A stretch of 64,000 bases of DNA, from contig JANQPY010000012.1 of the NCBI GenBank assembly GCA_028285245.1, positions 54,327 to 118,326 on the forward strand. The letters are read 5' to 3'. Of this stretch, positions 20,529 through 32,446 are shown in pieces. Numbering within the stretch: the stretch's first letter is position 1; each line of letters opens with the position of its first letter. The notes under the pieces were generated by a model. It saw nothing but the letters and a program-made list of their open reading frames with translations, had not been told where the DNA came from and ran no database searches. This DNA comes from Gammaproteobacteria bacterium (GTDB lineage Bacteria > Pseudomonadota > Gammaproteobacteria > Steroidobacterales > GCA-2729495). The position numbers and the translations under genes are program-made.

Positions 20529-21698
20529 TTAGCCTGAAGCGCGTGCCTGCAGGGCGGCGACCGCCGGCAGGGTCTTGCCCTCAAGAAACTCAAGAAACGC
20601 ACCGCCGCCCGTAGAGATGTAGCTCACCTGGTCTGACAGGCCATACTTCTCCAGCGCAGCCAGCGTGTCGCCGCCACCGGCGATACTGAACGCGCTGCTA
20701 TCGGCGACCGCCTGCGCCAACCGCTGCGTCCCGCGTCCGAACTGATCAATCTCGAACACGCCAACCGGGCCATTCCAAACGATGGTGCCCGCAGCTTTGA
20801 CGAGCTGGGCGTAGTGCGCCGCAGTCTTCGGACCGACATCAACAATCATCTCGTCAGCCTCAACCGCGTCCGCAGTGCGCTCATAGGCGGGTGAGGATGG
20901 ACTGACTTCCAGCGCGACGACGACGTCTTCCGGCAATGGCACCTCAGCGCCCGGACCCTCTCTCAGGGCGGCCGCGGCTGACACCAGATCCGGCTCGTAG
21001 AGCGACTGGCCAACGGGATGCCCGGCGGCCGCGAGAAACGTATTGGCAATTCCTCCACCAACGATGAGCTGGTCTACCTTGTCTGCAAGGCTCTCCAGCA
21101 CCGTCAGCTTCGTCGAAACCTTAGAGCCGCCGACGATAGCCAGCACAGGGCGAACCGGATCAGCCAACGCCTTACCCAACGCGTCGAGCTCCGCAGCAAG
21201 CAGCGGTCCGGCACAGGCCACCGGGGCGAATCGCGCAATGCCATGCGTGCTGGCCTGCGCCCGATGCGCAGCGCCGAAGGCATCCATCACGAACACATCG
21301 CACAGCGCAGCCATGCGCCGGGACAATGCCTCGTCATCGGCCTTCTCGCCGACGTTGAACCGCACGTTCTCGCACAAAACAACCTGTCCGGGCTCCACTG
21401 CAAACCCGTCCAGCCAGTCGTCAAGCAGCCGAACCTCTTGCCCCAGCAGCCCGGACAAATGCGCCGCCACGGGTGCAAGCGAGAACTGCTGTTCCGGGTG
21501 ACCCTCTTTGGGGCGGCCCAGATGGGACAGCACAGCAACCGCAGCGCCCCTGGCGAGCGCCATCCTCAGAGTCGGTAACGCCGCGCGGATCCGCGTGTCG
21601 CTGGATACCTCTCCATCGGCGAGCGGCACATTGAGATCCTGGCGGATCAGCACGCGCTTTCCGGCGAGCTCTACGTCCGCCATGCCGAGCACTGTCAT
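20529..21698 (-). CDS. pgk: Phosphoglycerate kinase
   Basis: Transfers phosphate between 1,3-bisphosphoglycerate and ADP. The 389 residues contain the N-terminal [12 protein letters not shown], the 3PG-binding SHLGRPKEG, the hinge region [16 protein letters not shown] and the C-terminal nucleotide site [12 protein letters not shown] with GGGDTLAAL. Length and motifs are normal. It lies 18 bases downstream of gap and about 100 bases upstream of pyk on the same strand. Confidence 0.97.
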   Translation of the reverse strand: MTVLGMADVELAGKRVLIRQDLNVPLADGEVSSDTRIRAALPTLRMALARGAAVAVLSHLGRPKEGHPEQQFSLAPVAAHLSGLLGQEVRLLDDWLDGFAVEPGQVVLCENVRFNVGEKADDEALSRRMAALCDVFVMDAFGAAHRAQASTHGIARFAPVACAGPLLAAELDALGKALADPVRPVLAIVGGSKVSTKLTVLESLADKVDQLIVGGGIANTFLAAAGHPVGQSLYEPDLVSAAAALREGPGAEVPLPEDVVVALEVSPSSPAYERTADAVEADEMIVDVGPKTAAHYAQLVKAAGTIVWNGPVGVFEIDQFGRGTQRLAQAVADSSAFSIAGGGDTLAALEKYGLSDQVSYISTGGGAFLEFLEGKTLPAVAALQARASG

Positions 21699-21716
21699 GG
21701 TGAACCCCGCTTCTGC

Positions 21717-22727
21717 TTAAGCCGCGTTGCTTAGCGCCAGCGTTGTGTCGAGCATGCGATTCGAAAAACCCCACTCGTTGTCGTACCACGAGCAAACCTT
21801 GACGAGCTTGCCACCAATTACCTTGGTCATCGTGGCGTCGTACACCGAGGACAGAGGATTGTGATTGAAATCCACTGACACCAGTGGCCCATCACTGTAT
21901 CCGAGCACGCCATTGAGCGGTCCACTACTTGCGGTGCGCATCAGCTCGTTAATCTCTTCGATACTGGTGTCCCGGCCAGCAGTAAAGCTTAAATCCACCA
22001 GCGACACGTTGATGGTTGGAACGCGCACTGAGAAGCCATCGAGCTTGCCGTTCAGCTCCGGCAATACCAAACCCACCGCAGCAGCAGCGCCCGTCTTAGT
22101 CGGAATCATCGACTGTGTGGCGGAACGAGCGCGACGCAGATCCTTGTGAAACACGTCCGTAAGCACCTGGTCGTTTGTGTAGGCGTGAATCGTGGTCATG
22201 ATGCCCGCCTCAAGCCCAAGAGCCTCGTGCAGCGGTTTCACCAGCGGCGCCAGGCAGTTGGTGGTGCAGGACGCATTCGAAATGATGTCGTCGTTCGCGG
22301 TGAGCTGGCTGTGATTGACACCGTAGACAATCGTCGGCAGATCCTTACCCGCAGGCGCCGAGATGACCACTTTCCTGGCGCCCGCCTTCAAGTGGGCGGC
22401 AGACTTGTCGCGGCTCGCAAAAAACCCGGTGCACTCCAGCACCACGTCTACTCCCAGTTCCCCCCAGGGCAGCTGGGCAGGATCGCGTTCCGCGAAGACT
22501 TTGATCTTGTCGCCATTCACGACCAGCGCGTCGCCGGCGACCCCCACCTCACCCGGGAACGGACCGTGTGCAGTGTCGTAGCGGGTCAGATGCGCATTCG
22601 TCTCTGCATCGCCGAGGTCATTAACCGCGACCACCTCCAGCTCGTTGGTGCGTCCGCCTTCGTATAAGGCGCGCAGGACATTGCGGCCGATCCGGCCGTA
22701 GCCGTTGATGGCAATCTTCACGGGCAT
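21717..22727 (-). CDS. gap: Glyceraldehyde-3-phosphate dehydrogenase, type I
   Basis: NAD(P)-dependent oxidation and phosphorylation of glyceraldehyde 3-phosphate. The 336 residues begin with the Rossmann motif [15 protein letters not shown]. The catalytic C154 lies in [13 protein letters not shown] and the catalytic His in [23 protein letters not shown] is near the C-terminus. The NAD-site loop reads VNDLGD, typical of glycolytic GapA. An AAGGAGA ribosome-binding site is visible just before the ATG. It lies between tkt and pgk, an order common in gammaproteobacteria. Confidence 0.97.
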   Translation of the reverse strand: MPVKIAINGYGRIGRNVLRALYEGGRTNELEVVAVNDLGDAETNAHLTRYDTAHGPFPGEVGVAGDALVVNGDKIKVFAERDPAQLPWGELGVDVVLECTGFFASRDKSAAHLKAGARKVVISAPAGKDLPTIVYGVNHSQLTANDDIISNASCTTNCLAPLVKPLHEALGLEAGIMTTIHAYTNDQVLTDVFHKDLRRARSATQSMIPTKTGAAAAVGLVLPELNGKLDGFSVRVPTINVSLVDLSFTAGRDTSIEEINELMRTASSGPLNGVLGYSDGPLVSVDFNHNPLSSVYDATMTKVIGGKLVKVCSWYDNEWGFSNRMLDTTLALSNAA

Positions 22728-22763
22728 GATGTTCTCCTTAACGACACTCTTTGCCTAAGAGCA

Positions 22764-24791
22764 TTAGCTGTTCGCCAGCATCTCATTGGCGACATTAACT
22801 ACGTTGTCAACAGTAAAGCCGAAGTGCGCAAACAATTCCGGGGCAGGTGCAGACTCGCCGAAGCGGTCGATACCGATGATGCGGCCGCCCGGACCCACAA
22901 GCTCATGCCAGAGCTGCGTGGCGCCGGCCTCCACCGCCAGCCGGCGCGTTAGCGAAGGCGGCAGCACCGCATCCCGGTATGCCGCGTCCTGTGCTTTGAA
23001 CAGGCTGACACAGGGCATCGACACGACGCGCACCGCCCGACCCGCTTTGGTCAATTGCTCCGCGGCGTCGATGGCTAACTGGACTTCAGACCCGGTCGCA
23101 ATCAGCACCAGCTCGGGCGCCTTGGCGTCCTGCAGGACGTAGCCTCCCCGCCGGATATTGGCGAGCTGGTCGTCACCACGAGCCTGAGCTGGGAGCCCTT
23201 GCCGTGTGAGCAACAGACAGGTGGGGCCGTCCCGTCGCTCTATTGCATCCCCCCAAGCGACAAGGGTTTCGGCGGCATCGCAGGGACGCCAAACACGCAT
23301 ATTGGGAATGAGCTGCAGGCTGGCCAGATGCTCAACAGGCTGATGCGTCGGACCGTCTTCGCCCAAGCCGATCGAGTCATGCGTGAACACCGCGATGTTC
23401 TGGACCCGCATGAGGGCAGCCATGCGCAACGCGTTACGCGAGTAATCCGAGAACGTCAGGAAGGTTCCGCCATAGGGAATCAGCCCGCCGTGTAGCGCAA
23501 GACCATTGCACATGGCGGCCATGCCGAATTCGCGCACGCCGAAGTACACATAGTTACCGCCCGGCGAATCTGGCGTCACGGGAGTCGATTCGCTGTGCTT
23601 CGTGCAGTTTGAGCCGGTCAGATCAGCTGAGCCACCCACCAGCTCGGGCAGACCCGGAGCCAGGGCATTGAGAGCACGCAGTGAAGATTTGCGCGTGGCC
23701 TCTGTTGGCTGTTCAGCGGCGATTTCCGCGAGCGCAGCCGCTGCCGTCTGCGCCCAGTTCGCCGGAAGATCGCCGTTCATCCGGCGGGTGAACTCTTCTG
23801 CCAGCCCTGGGTGTGCCTCAGCATAGGCGGCAAAGCGCGCTTGCCATTCCTGCTCGCGGGCCGCGCCGGCTGACCTTGCATCCCACGCGTGAGCCACTTC
23901 ATCAGGCACTGCGAATGGAGGACTTGTCCAGCCAATAGCATCGCGCGTGGCGGCCACCTCTGCGTCGCCGAGCGGCGAGCCATGGGTCGCTGCTGTCCCC
24001 TGCAGGTTGGGCGCGCCAAAACCAATGACGGTTTTGCAACAGATCAGGGACGGGCGCGGATCGTCAAGGCTCGCGTCCACAGCAGCTCTGAGCGCCTCCG
24101 GATCATGGCCATCCACGTCCGGTATCACATGCCACCCGTAACCGTTGAACCGAGCTGGCGTGTCGTCAGCAAACCAGCCGGCAACCTCGCCGTCTATCGA
24201 AATGCCGTTGTCATCGTAAAAGCATATGAGCTTGCCGAGCTTCAGCGTCCCAGCCAGCGAGCAGGCCTCGTGAGAAATGCCTTCCATCAGACAGCCGTCG
24301 CCCAAGAAGACATAGGTGCGGTGTTCAACAATGCGATGACCCGGGCGGTTGAAGTATTCGCCCAACAGCTGCTCCGCGAGCGCCATGCCAACAGCGTTCG
24401 TGATGCCCTGGCCGAGCGGGCCGGTGGTGGTCTCAACACCGATATCGAGGTCCAGCTCCGGATGTCCGGCCGTGCGGGCGCCCATCTGCCGGAAGTTTTT
24501 GAGCTCCTCGATCGTCAGCGGGTAGCCGCTGAGGTGCGCGAGCGCGTAGAGCAGCATCGAACCGTGGCCGTTCGAGAGCACGAAGCGGTCCCGATCGGGC
24601 CAGCGCGGATTGGCCGGGTTATGTCGCAAGTAATCGTTCCACAGCACCTCGGCGATGTCGGCCATGCCCATTGGCGCGCCAGGGTGTCCGGAGCGAGCTG
24701 CCTGGACCGCGTCCATGGCGAGGGCGCGAATCGCATTGGCCAGCGTGCGGCGGGAAGGACGATCTAGAGCGGCTCTGGGGTGACTGGCCAT
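22764..24791 (-). CDS. tkt: Transketolase
   Basis: Thiamine-diphosphate enzyme exchanging two-carbon units in the pentose phosphate pathway (or a Calvin cycle, for which no other gene is seen here). The 675 residues show the N-terminal [25 protein letters not shown], the ThDP signature [13 protein letters not shown] and the central pyrimidine-domain [18 protein letters not shown]. The C-terminal domain ends [15 protein letters not shown]. First gene of the tkt-gap-pgk-pyk run, divergent from metK across 150 bases. Confidence 0.97.
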   Translation of the reverse strand: MASHPRAALDRPSRRTLANAIRALAMDAVQAARSGHPGAPMGMADIAEVLWNDYLRHNPANPRWPDRDRFVLSNGHGSMLLYALAHLSGYPLTIEELKNFRQMGARTAGHPELDLDIGVETTTGPLGQGITNAVGMALAEQLLGEYFNRPGHRIVEHRTYVFLGDGCLMEGISHEACSLAGTLKLGKLICFYDDNGISIDGEVAGWFADDTPARFNGYGWHVIPDVDGHDPEALRAAVDASLDDPRPSLICCKTVIGFGAPNLQGTAATHGSPLGDAEVAATRDAIGWTSPPFAVPDEVAHAWDARSAGAAREQEWQARFAAYAEAHPGLAEEFTRRMNGDLPANWAQTAAAALAEIAAEQPTEATRKSSLRALNALAPGLPELVGGSADLTGSNCTKHSESTPVTPDSPGGNYVYFGVREFGMAAMCNGLALHGGLIPYGGTFLTFSDYSRNALRMAALMRVQNIAVFTHDSIGLGEDGPTHQPVEHLASLQLIPNMRVWRPCDAAETLVAWGDAIERRDGPTCLLLTRQGLPAQARGDDQLANIRRGGYVLQDAKAPELVLIATGSEVQLAIDAAEQLTKAGRAVRVVSMPCVSLFKAQDAAYRDAVLPPSLTRRLAVEAGATQLWHELVGPGGRIIGIDRFGESAPAPELFAHFGFTVDNVVNVANEMLANS

Positions 24792-24901
24792 GGCATGCGG
24801 CGGTACATAGCCGCCCGGTTCTTGTGGAAAAAAGGGCGCGCATTGTCGCGTTTTAGCGAATACGTCGCAACAAAAGCACCGACGCCAGGCGGTTGGCAGG
24901 C

Positions 24902-24926
24902 TATAATGAGGAGTTTACCGGTAAAC
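24902..24926 (+). promoter_or_regulatory. metK promoter -10 with an operator-like palindrome
   Basis: A perfect TATAAT (24902-24907) lies 35 bases before the metK ATG. The 14-base perfect palindrome GTTTACCGGTAAAC (24913-24926) begins exactly where transcription should start. A palindrome at the start site is a typical repressor position. It is not a MetJ box (AGACGTCT) and I cannot assign a regulator. No good -35 is visible. Confidence 0.5.
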
Positions 24927-24941
24927 AACGACTTGCACGCT

Positions 24942-26106
<1,165 letters not shown>

Positions 26107-26111
<5 letters not shown>

Positions 26112-26197
26112 TCGAGGCCCGACAAAGCCACGAGAGCCATTCAACGAACATCTGCCAGAGAGTCTCCGCCGAATCCTTAGATCTATCGGCGATCAGG
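26107..26197 (+). other. Inverted repeat bracketing the metK-ahcY spacer
   Basis: CCTGATCG (26107-26114, including the metK stop) and CGATCAGG (26190-26197) are perfect complements separated by 75 bases, enclosing most of the ahcY leader. They could close a structured leader RNA upstream of ahcY. The sequence lacks the GCGCUGC and AGGCUCG elements of the known SAH riboswitch. Only the pairing is seen; any function is inference. Confidence 0.3.
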
Positions 26198-26234
26198 CCT
26201 GGCAACCCAAAACAGCAGGAAGCGAGAAAGAATC

Positions 26235-27653
<1,419 letters not shown>

Positions 27654-27714
27654 CGGCACCATTAGTCGATTCGACAACCGGATCTCCCCCACCAGACTCG
27701 GCCACGCGGCAAAA

Positions 27715-27796
27715 GGGCGTGCGCCGGGGAGCCCGGAGGAGAACTAAAGCGCTGCGCGGCGGGCCCTCCGACGGAAGGCTTCGCCGGGCTGCGCCC
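27715..27796 (+). repeat. Dispersed structured intergenic repeat, copy C
   Basis: Best-folded copy. Outer pairings are GGGCG with CGCCC and AGCCCGG (27730-27736) with CCGGGCT near the 3' end. Inside, GGAGG can pair with CCTCC and GGC-TTC-GCC forms a terminal hairpin. It occupies the middle of the 274-base gap between ahcY and the phosphodiesterase gene. A TATAGT (27886-27891) further down may be a -10 for that gene. Confidence 0.75.
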
Positions 27797-27927
27797 TTGT
27801 ACTTCGGGCACGATCTGGCGTCGGGCGGCCCGCCAAATCGTCTGCCTCGTGAGACACCGTTCCGGTTGGTACCAGGGGCATGCGCTATAGTTTGCGCGGT
27901 TGTTGTTGACACTAGTTGCCGCTTGCC

Positions 27928-28689
27928 GTGACGCAACGCGTACTGCGATTACTTCACCTGACGGATACCCATTTGCATGCGTCTCCCGATGCGCGCATGC
28001 GCGGCGTCAACACGCATGACACGCTGCTGGCCGTAATCGAGCAGGCCATGGCACACGACGATCAGCCCGAAGCCATTCTGGCGACCGGCGATCTCGTGCA
28101 GGACGAGACCCGAGCCGGCTATGAGCGACTGCGCGAAATTCTGGGCGGGTTCGACCTGCCCGTTTACTGCCTGCCGGGCAACCACGATGCGCCGGGAATC
28201 ATGGCGGAGACTCTGGGCACCCAGCCGTTTCAGGTGGGCGGAGAATTCACCGCCGGGCCATGGACAGTCGCATTGCTAAGCAGCTTTCACCAGGGTGACG
28301 ACGGTGGCCGAGTAAGCGACACCGAGCTGGAACGGTTAAGCCACGTGCTGGCAGATTCGACACCGGAATACTTCATGGTTTGTCTGCATCATCAGCCCGT
28401 GCCGATGGGCAGTGCCTGGCTGGATGGCGTAGGCCTGCGCAATGCTGACGCATTCATGGAAATCATCACCGGCTGCCCGCGGGCGCGAGCGCTCGTTTGG
28501 GGCCACGTGCATCAGGCATCGGACCGGCGGCGCGGCGAATTGCGCCTGCTCAGCACGCCGTCTACCTGCATGCAGTTTCTACCGAACAGCGACCGCTTCG
28601 CTGTCGACACGCAGCCGCCGGGCTATCGCTGGATTGACCTGCACGCCAACGGCAATCTTGATACGCAGGTGGCATGGCTGGAGCAATGA
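27928..28689 (+). CDS. cpdA: Calcineurin-like phosphoesterase, CpdA (cAMP phosphodiesterase) type
   Basis: Binuclear metal phosphoesterase; E. coli CpdA hydrolyses 3',5'-cAMP. The 253 residues show all metal-binding boxes in order: LTDTHLHA (DxH), ATGDLVQDE (GDxxxD-like), LPGNHDAP (GNHD), LHHQPV and GHVHQA (GHxH). The NHD box and overall length match CpdA. The GTG at 27928 gives MTQRVLRLLHLTDTHL; a TTG at 27916 is possible. Neither has a strong ribosome-binding site. The substrate is inferred from family and synteny-free similarity. Confidence 0.82.
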   Translation: MTQRVLRLLHLTDTHLHASPDARMRGVNTHDTLLAVIEQAMAHDDQPEAILATGDLVQDETRAGYERLREILGGFDLPVYCLPGNHDAPGIMAETLGTQPFQVGGEFTAGPWTVALLSSFHQGDDGGRVSDTELERLSHVLADSTPEYFMVCLHHQPVPMGSAWLDGVGLRNADAFMEIITGCPRARALVWGHVHQASDRRRGELRLLSTPSTCMQFLPNSDRFAVDTQPPGYRWIDLHANGNLDTQVAWLEQ

Positions 28690-28690
28690 A

Positions 28691-29554
28691 ATGATGCGCA
28701 GACTGACGGTGCTGACTTGCCTGATGCTGGCCGCGTCCGGCTCACTGGCCGCACCCCTGTGGGAGCTTAAGGGCACAAGTAACAGCATCAGGCTATTGGG
28801 CTCGGTGCACTTTTTGCGCGCCGGCGACGCAGAGCTGCCAGACGCGGTGCGCGATGCGTACCGGGACGCTGAGATCCTGGTTATGGAGCTGGACATGGAC
28901 GACCTGAATCCGCTCCAGGCCCAGTCCGTGCTGCTGCGGCTGGCTGTGGATCCAGACGGGCGCGACCTGCCCACCATCGTCGGCAAGGCCACGTATGGCA
29001 AGGCGAGGCGCGCCGCCGCGCGCGTCGATATTGAACTCGACAACTTCCGTCAATTCGAACCCTGGTACGCCGCCCTCATGGTGACCCAGCTGCGCCTCGC
29101 GCAGCTTGGATTCACGGGAGACCAGGGCATTGAAGCGCGGCTTACTCGCTGGGCCGGCGCGGATGGCAAACAGATCAGAGGCCTCGAGACCTTACAAACC
29201 CAGCTCGGTTTTCTCGACAGTCTGTCGCCTGATGCGCAGCAGGAATTTCTGGAAGTAACGGTGGACGAGGCGATTGAGATTCAGGACAACCTGGATGACA
29301 TCGTGGATGCATGGCGACGCGGTGATGCACGCCAACTCGAGGACGATCTTTTGACCAGCATGGCCAGCCAGAAAGAACTCTATGACAAGATTCTGGTGGC
29401 CAGAAACCGCAGCTGGACAGCAAGCATCGCCGACCTTGTCAATCAGCCAGACGACTACCTGATCGTCGTCGGTGCGCTGCATCTGGTTGGTGACGATAGC
29501 GTTCTGGCGATGCTAAAGGACGCCGGCTACGACAGCCGGCAAGTTCTGCGCTAA
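28691..29554 (+). CDS. TraB/GumN family protein
   Basis: Secreted or periplasmic protein of the TraB/GumN (ChaN-related, possibly metalloprotease-like) family of unsettled function. The 287 residues begin with a signal peptide (MLAASGSLA, cleavage near 20). They contain the paired family motifs RLLGSVHFLRAGD near the N-terminus and VVGALHLVGDDSVLAML near the C-terminus, each with the G-x-H-x(3)-G/D pattern. The start (28691) is one base after the phosphodiesterase stop, so the two are probably cotranscribed. GGAG lies about 8 bases upstream. Confidence 0.85.
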   Translation: MMRRLTVLTCLMLAASGSLAAPLWELKGTSNSIRLLGSVHFLRAGDAELPDAVRDAYRDAEILVMELDMDDLNPLQAQSVLLRLAVDPDGRDLPTIVGKATYGKARRAAARVDIELDNFRQFEPWYAALMVTQLRLAQLGFTGDQGIEARLTRWAGADGKQIRGLETLQTQLGFLDSLSPDAQQEFLEVTVDEAIEIQDNLDDIVDAWRRGDARQLEDDLLTSMASQKELYDKILVARNRSWTASIADLVNQPDDYLIVVGALHLVGDDSVLAMLKDAGYDSRQVLR

Positions 29555-29582
29555 CGCAAAATGCGCGGTTCCCGCGATTGCC

Positions 29583-29643
29583 TGAGGGACGCCTGACGCG
29601 CAGCGCCGCGAGCCAGCCGACGGCAGGCATCGCCGGCTGCGGC
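29583..29643 (+). repeat. Dispersed structured intergenic repeat, copy D (shorter)
   Basis: Diverged copy sharing the core GAGCCAGCCGACGGCAGGC then TCGCCGGCTGCGGC with copies A-C, with a shortened 5' part. CAGCCG and CGGCTG form a stem around the core. It runs right up to the rubredoxin stop codon (29644) between two convergent genes. Confidence 0.6.
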
Positions 29644-29832
29644 TTAACTCCCGTCAACAACCAGTTCAAAGTCCTCCTTGCCAGCGCCACAGTCTGGGCA
29701 GCGCCACGACAGCGGGACATCTTCCCAACGCGTGCCAGGCGCGATGCCCGACTCCGGCGCGCCGTGCTCTTCGGAATACACATGCCCGCAGATCAGGCAC
29801 ATATAGGAGCGAAATGCGGGCGCTTCCGGCAT
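29644..29832 (-). CDS. Rubredoxin
   Basis: Small one-iron electron carrier, for example for alkane hydroxylases or oxidative-stress reductases; its partner is not in the window. The 62 residues contain both iron-binding loops, MCLICGHVY (CxxC) and SWRCPDCGAGKEDFE (CxxCG), with the usual Gly/Pro-rich connection. The longer frame upstream is a shadow. Its ATG is four bases after the stop of the LON-domain gene, so the two are likely one operon. Confidence 0.95.
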   Translation of the reverse strand: MPEAPAFRSYMCLICGHVYSEEHGAPESGIAPGTRWEDVPLSWRCPDCGAGKEDFELVVDGS

Positions 29833-29836
29833 AGCG

Positions 29837-30430
29837 TTACTGTGGCGTTTCCTGACGGATCGAACGCAGCAGCGGGCGCATGAACTCAAGCCGCTCCAGC
29901 GGGTCGCGCATTTCCAGACAACCCTGCTTTTGCTCCAAGTCCATCGGCAAAATCTCGGCGAACCGGGCGCCCACCCAGGCGGCATCGTCATAGCGTTTGG
30001 GCAGGGGCTCATAGAGCTTGCCCAGATCGCTGATGATGGCCTCCAGCAGGGCCGCCATCGGACGGAACTCCTCGGGCAGCGGCGTCTCTGGCAGCGATTC
30101 AATGTCCTCTACGTTGCCAATATAGAGACCGTCTGATTGCTGTTGCACTTCGGTTATGCGAAAGCTCGTTGAGCCCATCGCAGTAATCCCGAGAATGCCG
30201 TCGCTACCCTGATACCAGTCCGTTACGTGAGCGCGTGTGCCAACCTGCACCAGACGTGCATCTCCTGACTCCGAACCCGCTTCGATCAGTACCACACCGA
30301 ACGACGATTCATTCTTCATGCAGGCGCTGATCATGTCGAGATAGCGTGCCTCAAATATTCTCAGTGGCAGCGGTCCATCCGGAAACAACACCGTGCGCAA
30401 TGGAAACAACGGAAGGGATTCGTCCGGCAA
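29837..30430 (-). CDS. Stand-alone LON N-terminal (substrate-binding) domain protein
   Basis: A 197-residue protein made only of the LON peptidase N-domain, without ATPase or protease domains. Key features are LPLFPLRTVLFPDGPLPLRIFEARYLDM at its start (shortened here: LFPLRTVLFPDGPLPLRIFE) and the helical C-terminal part. Such proteins are common in proteobacteria and their function is unknown. I place the start at TTG 30430 because a perfect AAGGAG stands 7 bases before it; an upstream TTG (30454) has none. Upstream of rubredoxin in the same direction. Confidence 0.85.
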   Translation of the reverse strand: MPDESLPLFPLRTVLFPDGPLPLRIFEARYLDMISACMKNESSFGVVLIEAGSESGDARLVQVGTRAHVTDWYQGSDGILGITAMGSTSFRITEVQQQSDGLYIGNVEDIESLPETPLPEEFRPMAALLEAIISDLGKLYEPLPKRYDDAAWVGARFAEILPMDLEQKQGCLEMRDPLERLEFMRPLLRSIRQETPQ

Positions 30431-30491
30431 GCAAGCGCTCCTTAGAATCTGCAAGTGCCGAAACTATACACGCCAGGGATAGGTCGCCGAC

Positions 30492-31862
30492 TCATTGGGC
30501 AGTCGCCGCCAGCGACGACGCCAACCGCGTGTGAATCCCGTCGAACCCACCGTTACTCATGACGATGACATGATCACCAGGACGTGCGTACGCAGCCACC
30601 TCTGCGACGATCTCGGTGGTGCTCGTATGCACCGTCGCAACGCTGTCGGCAAGGCTGCCCGCCAGATCCCAGTCGAGGTCGCCCGGCGCATACACCCAGG
30701 CGGCATCGGCGCCCCGCAGCGAGCCGGCCAGCGCGTCCTTGTGCACCCCCATCCGCATGGTGTTCGACCGAGGCTCCAGCACAATGAGTATCCGCGCGTC
30801 GCCTCCCGCGCGGCCGCCCGCATTGCGGATGGCGTCCAAGGTCCGCCGGATGGCAGTAGGATGATGCGCAAAATCGTCGTAGAGCATTACGCCACCAAAC
30901 TCGCCGCGTAGTTCGAGACGGCGGCGAACTCCCCCGAATGAACCAATCGCTGCAAGCGCTGTATCGAGTTCGACGCCCACAGCACCCGCAGCCAGCAGCG
31001 CTGCGATCGCATTCTCGGCGTTGTGATCCCCACGTAGAGACCATTCAACACGGCCACACTCCGTGCCATGCCGGGCGACAACAAAGTCATCACCCTGAGT
31101 CGAACCGGTCCACTCGACCGCTGCCCGCGGATCACTGGCGTAGCTAACGACGGGAGTCCAGCAGCCTTTGGCCAACAATGAGTCGATGTTGGCGTCCCCA
31201 CCTCGCGTAAACAGATGCCCGGCGCCAGGCAAGCGCCGGATAAGCTGGTGGAACTGCCACTGGATAGCCGCAAGATCGGCATAGATATCGGCGTGATCGA
31301 ATTCCAGGTTGTTAATGACCACTACGTCCGGGGCGTAATGCAAAAACTTGGCCTGTTTGTCGAAGAATGCCGTGTCGTATTCGTCGGCTTCGATTACGAA
31401 GACCGAACCGCCGCCGAGCCGTGCAGAAGTCGCAAAATCTACGGGCAGCCCGCCAATCAGAAATCCGGGTTCCAGGCCCGCCTGATCAAGAATCCAGGCC
31501 AGCAGGCTGCTTGTTGTGGTCTTACCGTGGGTGCCAGTTACCGCGAGGACGCGCTGCGGCCCCAGGATCTCACGCGCCAGCCACTCAGGCCCTGAGGCGT
31601 AGGGGATACGACTGTTGAGCAGTGCCTCAATGACCGGCATGCCGCGGCTCATGACGTTACCGACCACGACGACGTCCGGTGTCGGGCTGAGCTGCCCGGC
31701 GTCATAACCCTCGACTATGTCGATGCCCAACGCAGCGAGCTGATCACTCATCGGCGGATAAACAGCACGGTCTGAGCCGGTGACCTGGTGCCCGGCAGCC
31801 TTGGCGAGTGCCGCCACGCCCGCCATGAAAGTCCCGCAGATACCAAGAATATGAACGTGCAT
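30492..31862 (-). CDS. mpl: Murein peptide ligase Mpl
   Basis: Recycles cell-wall tripeptide by ligating L-Ala-gamma-D-Glu-meso-DAP to UDP-MurNAc. The 456 residues follow the Mur ligase plan: N-terminal Rossmann start HVHILGICGTFMAGVAALA, ATP loop VTGTHGKTTTSSLLAW, central FVIEADEYDTAFFDKQAKF and NNLEFDHADIY. A C-terminal domain has DDFAHHPTAIR. The HILGICGTFMAG and ADEYDTAF stretches separate Mpl from MurC. The start codon overlaps the stop of the upstream membrane-protein gene (TGATG). Confidence 0.95.
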   Translation of the reverse strand: MHVHILGICGTFMAGVAALAKAAGHQVTGSDRAVYPPMSDQLAALGIDIVEGYDAGQLSPTPDVVVVGNVMSRGMPVIEALLNSRIPYASGPEWLAREILGPQRVLAVTGTHGKTTTSSLLAWILDQAGLEPGFLIGGLPVDFATSARLGGGSVFVIEADEYDTAFFDKQAKFLHYAPDVVVINNLEFDHADIYADLAAIQWQFHQLIRRLPGAGHLFTRGGDANIDSLLAKGCWTPVVSYASDPRAAVEWTGSTQGDDFVVARHGTECGRVEWSLRGDHNAENAIAALLAAGAVGVELDTALAAIGSFGGVRRRLELRGEFGGVMLYDDFAHHPTAIRRTLDAIRNAGGRAGGDARILIVLEPRSNTMRMGVHKDALAGSLRGADAAWVYAPGDLDWDLAGSLADSVATVHTSTTEIVAEVAAYARPGDHVIVMSNGGFDGIHTRLASSLAATAQ

Positions 31863-32380
31863 CAGGCAGGCACCGGCACCAGACCAAACAGCACTTCGCG
31901 CTGCAGAAAAAACAAGCCGATCGCGATAACCACACCCAGAAGAAAAGGCTTGGACAGCGCGCGGGAAATGATGTGACCGTCAATCACAAATGACCACAAT
32001 AGCAGCGCCAACAGAAACGCGCCCGGCAACGGGGAGCTGGCCATGGGCTCTCCAGACCCGCCACGCCAAGCGAGCAGCGGCAAGATCATGACGCCAATCA
32101 GCGCCCGGGTACCAAGCGCTGCTGCAAGCGTTTGCGCATACCGGGCCCGACGGTTGCCTATGGCTAGCAGCAGCCAGAAAGCCACCGCGATCAGGCCAAG
32201 GTCGATCGCCATGATTCTTAACGCGTCGAAGCTCTGACCGAAAAGCATGAGTGCGCTTGGCAGCTGAGTCACCAGGTAGGCAACAGCGACAAGCGCGATC
32301 AGGAAAGCTGAGGCGGGAAGGTCTTCCGGACCCAATCGACGCGTCGCGATCCCTGCGAATGCTTTGCATAGCTCCAGCAT
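31862..32380 (-). CDS. Uncharacterised inner-membrane protein
   Basis: I do not recognise a named family. The 172 residues hold about four or five hydrophobic helices: roughly 22-40 (SAFLIALVAVAYLVTQLP), 52-75, 85-105, 120-140 and a final LLGVVIAIGLFFLQREVLF. An N-terminal amphipathic segment of about 20 residues precedes them. The ATG at 32380 has AGGA six bases upstream. One-base overlap with mpl suggests coupled translation and perhaps a link to cell-wall recycling, but that is inference. Divergent from RNase D. Confidence 0.65.
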   Translation of the reverse strand: MLELCKAFAGIATRRLGPEDLPASAFLIALVAVAYLVTQLPSALMLFGQSFDALRIMAIDLGLIAVAFWLLLAIGNRRARYAQTLAAALGTRALIGVMILPLLAWRGGSGEPMASSPLPGAFLLALLLWSFVIDGHIISRALSKPFLLGVVIAIGLFFLQREVLFGLVPVPA

Positions 32381-32446
32381 GTATTCCTGGCGATTTCGGT
32401 AGGCACAATGGCAGCCTGGCGACATGATCCTCTACACTCCGCGCTT

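Noticed and set aside
23889..24767. Long plus-strand open frame opposite tkt (292 codons)
   Set aside because: It is antisense to a clear transketolase and has no recognisable domain; such frames are common opposite GC-rich genes.
24913..24926. MetJ operator upstream of metK
   Set aside because: The palindrome GTTTACCGGTAAAC does not resemble tandem AGACGTCT boxes.
26112..26234. SAH riboswitch upstream of ahcY
   Set aside because: The leader has CGAGGCCCGAC and GATCAGGCC but lacks the GCGCUGC and AGGCUCG consensus elements, so the known class does not fit.
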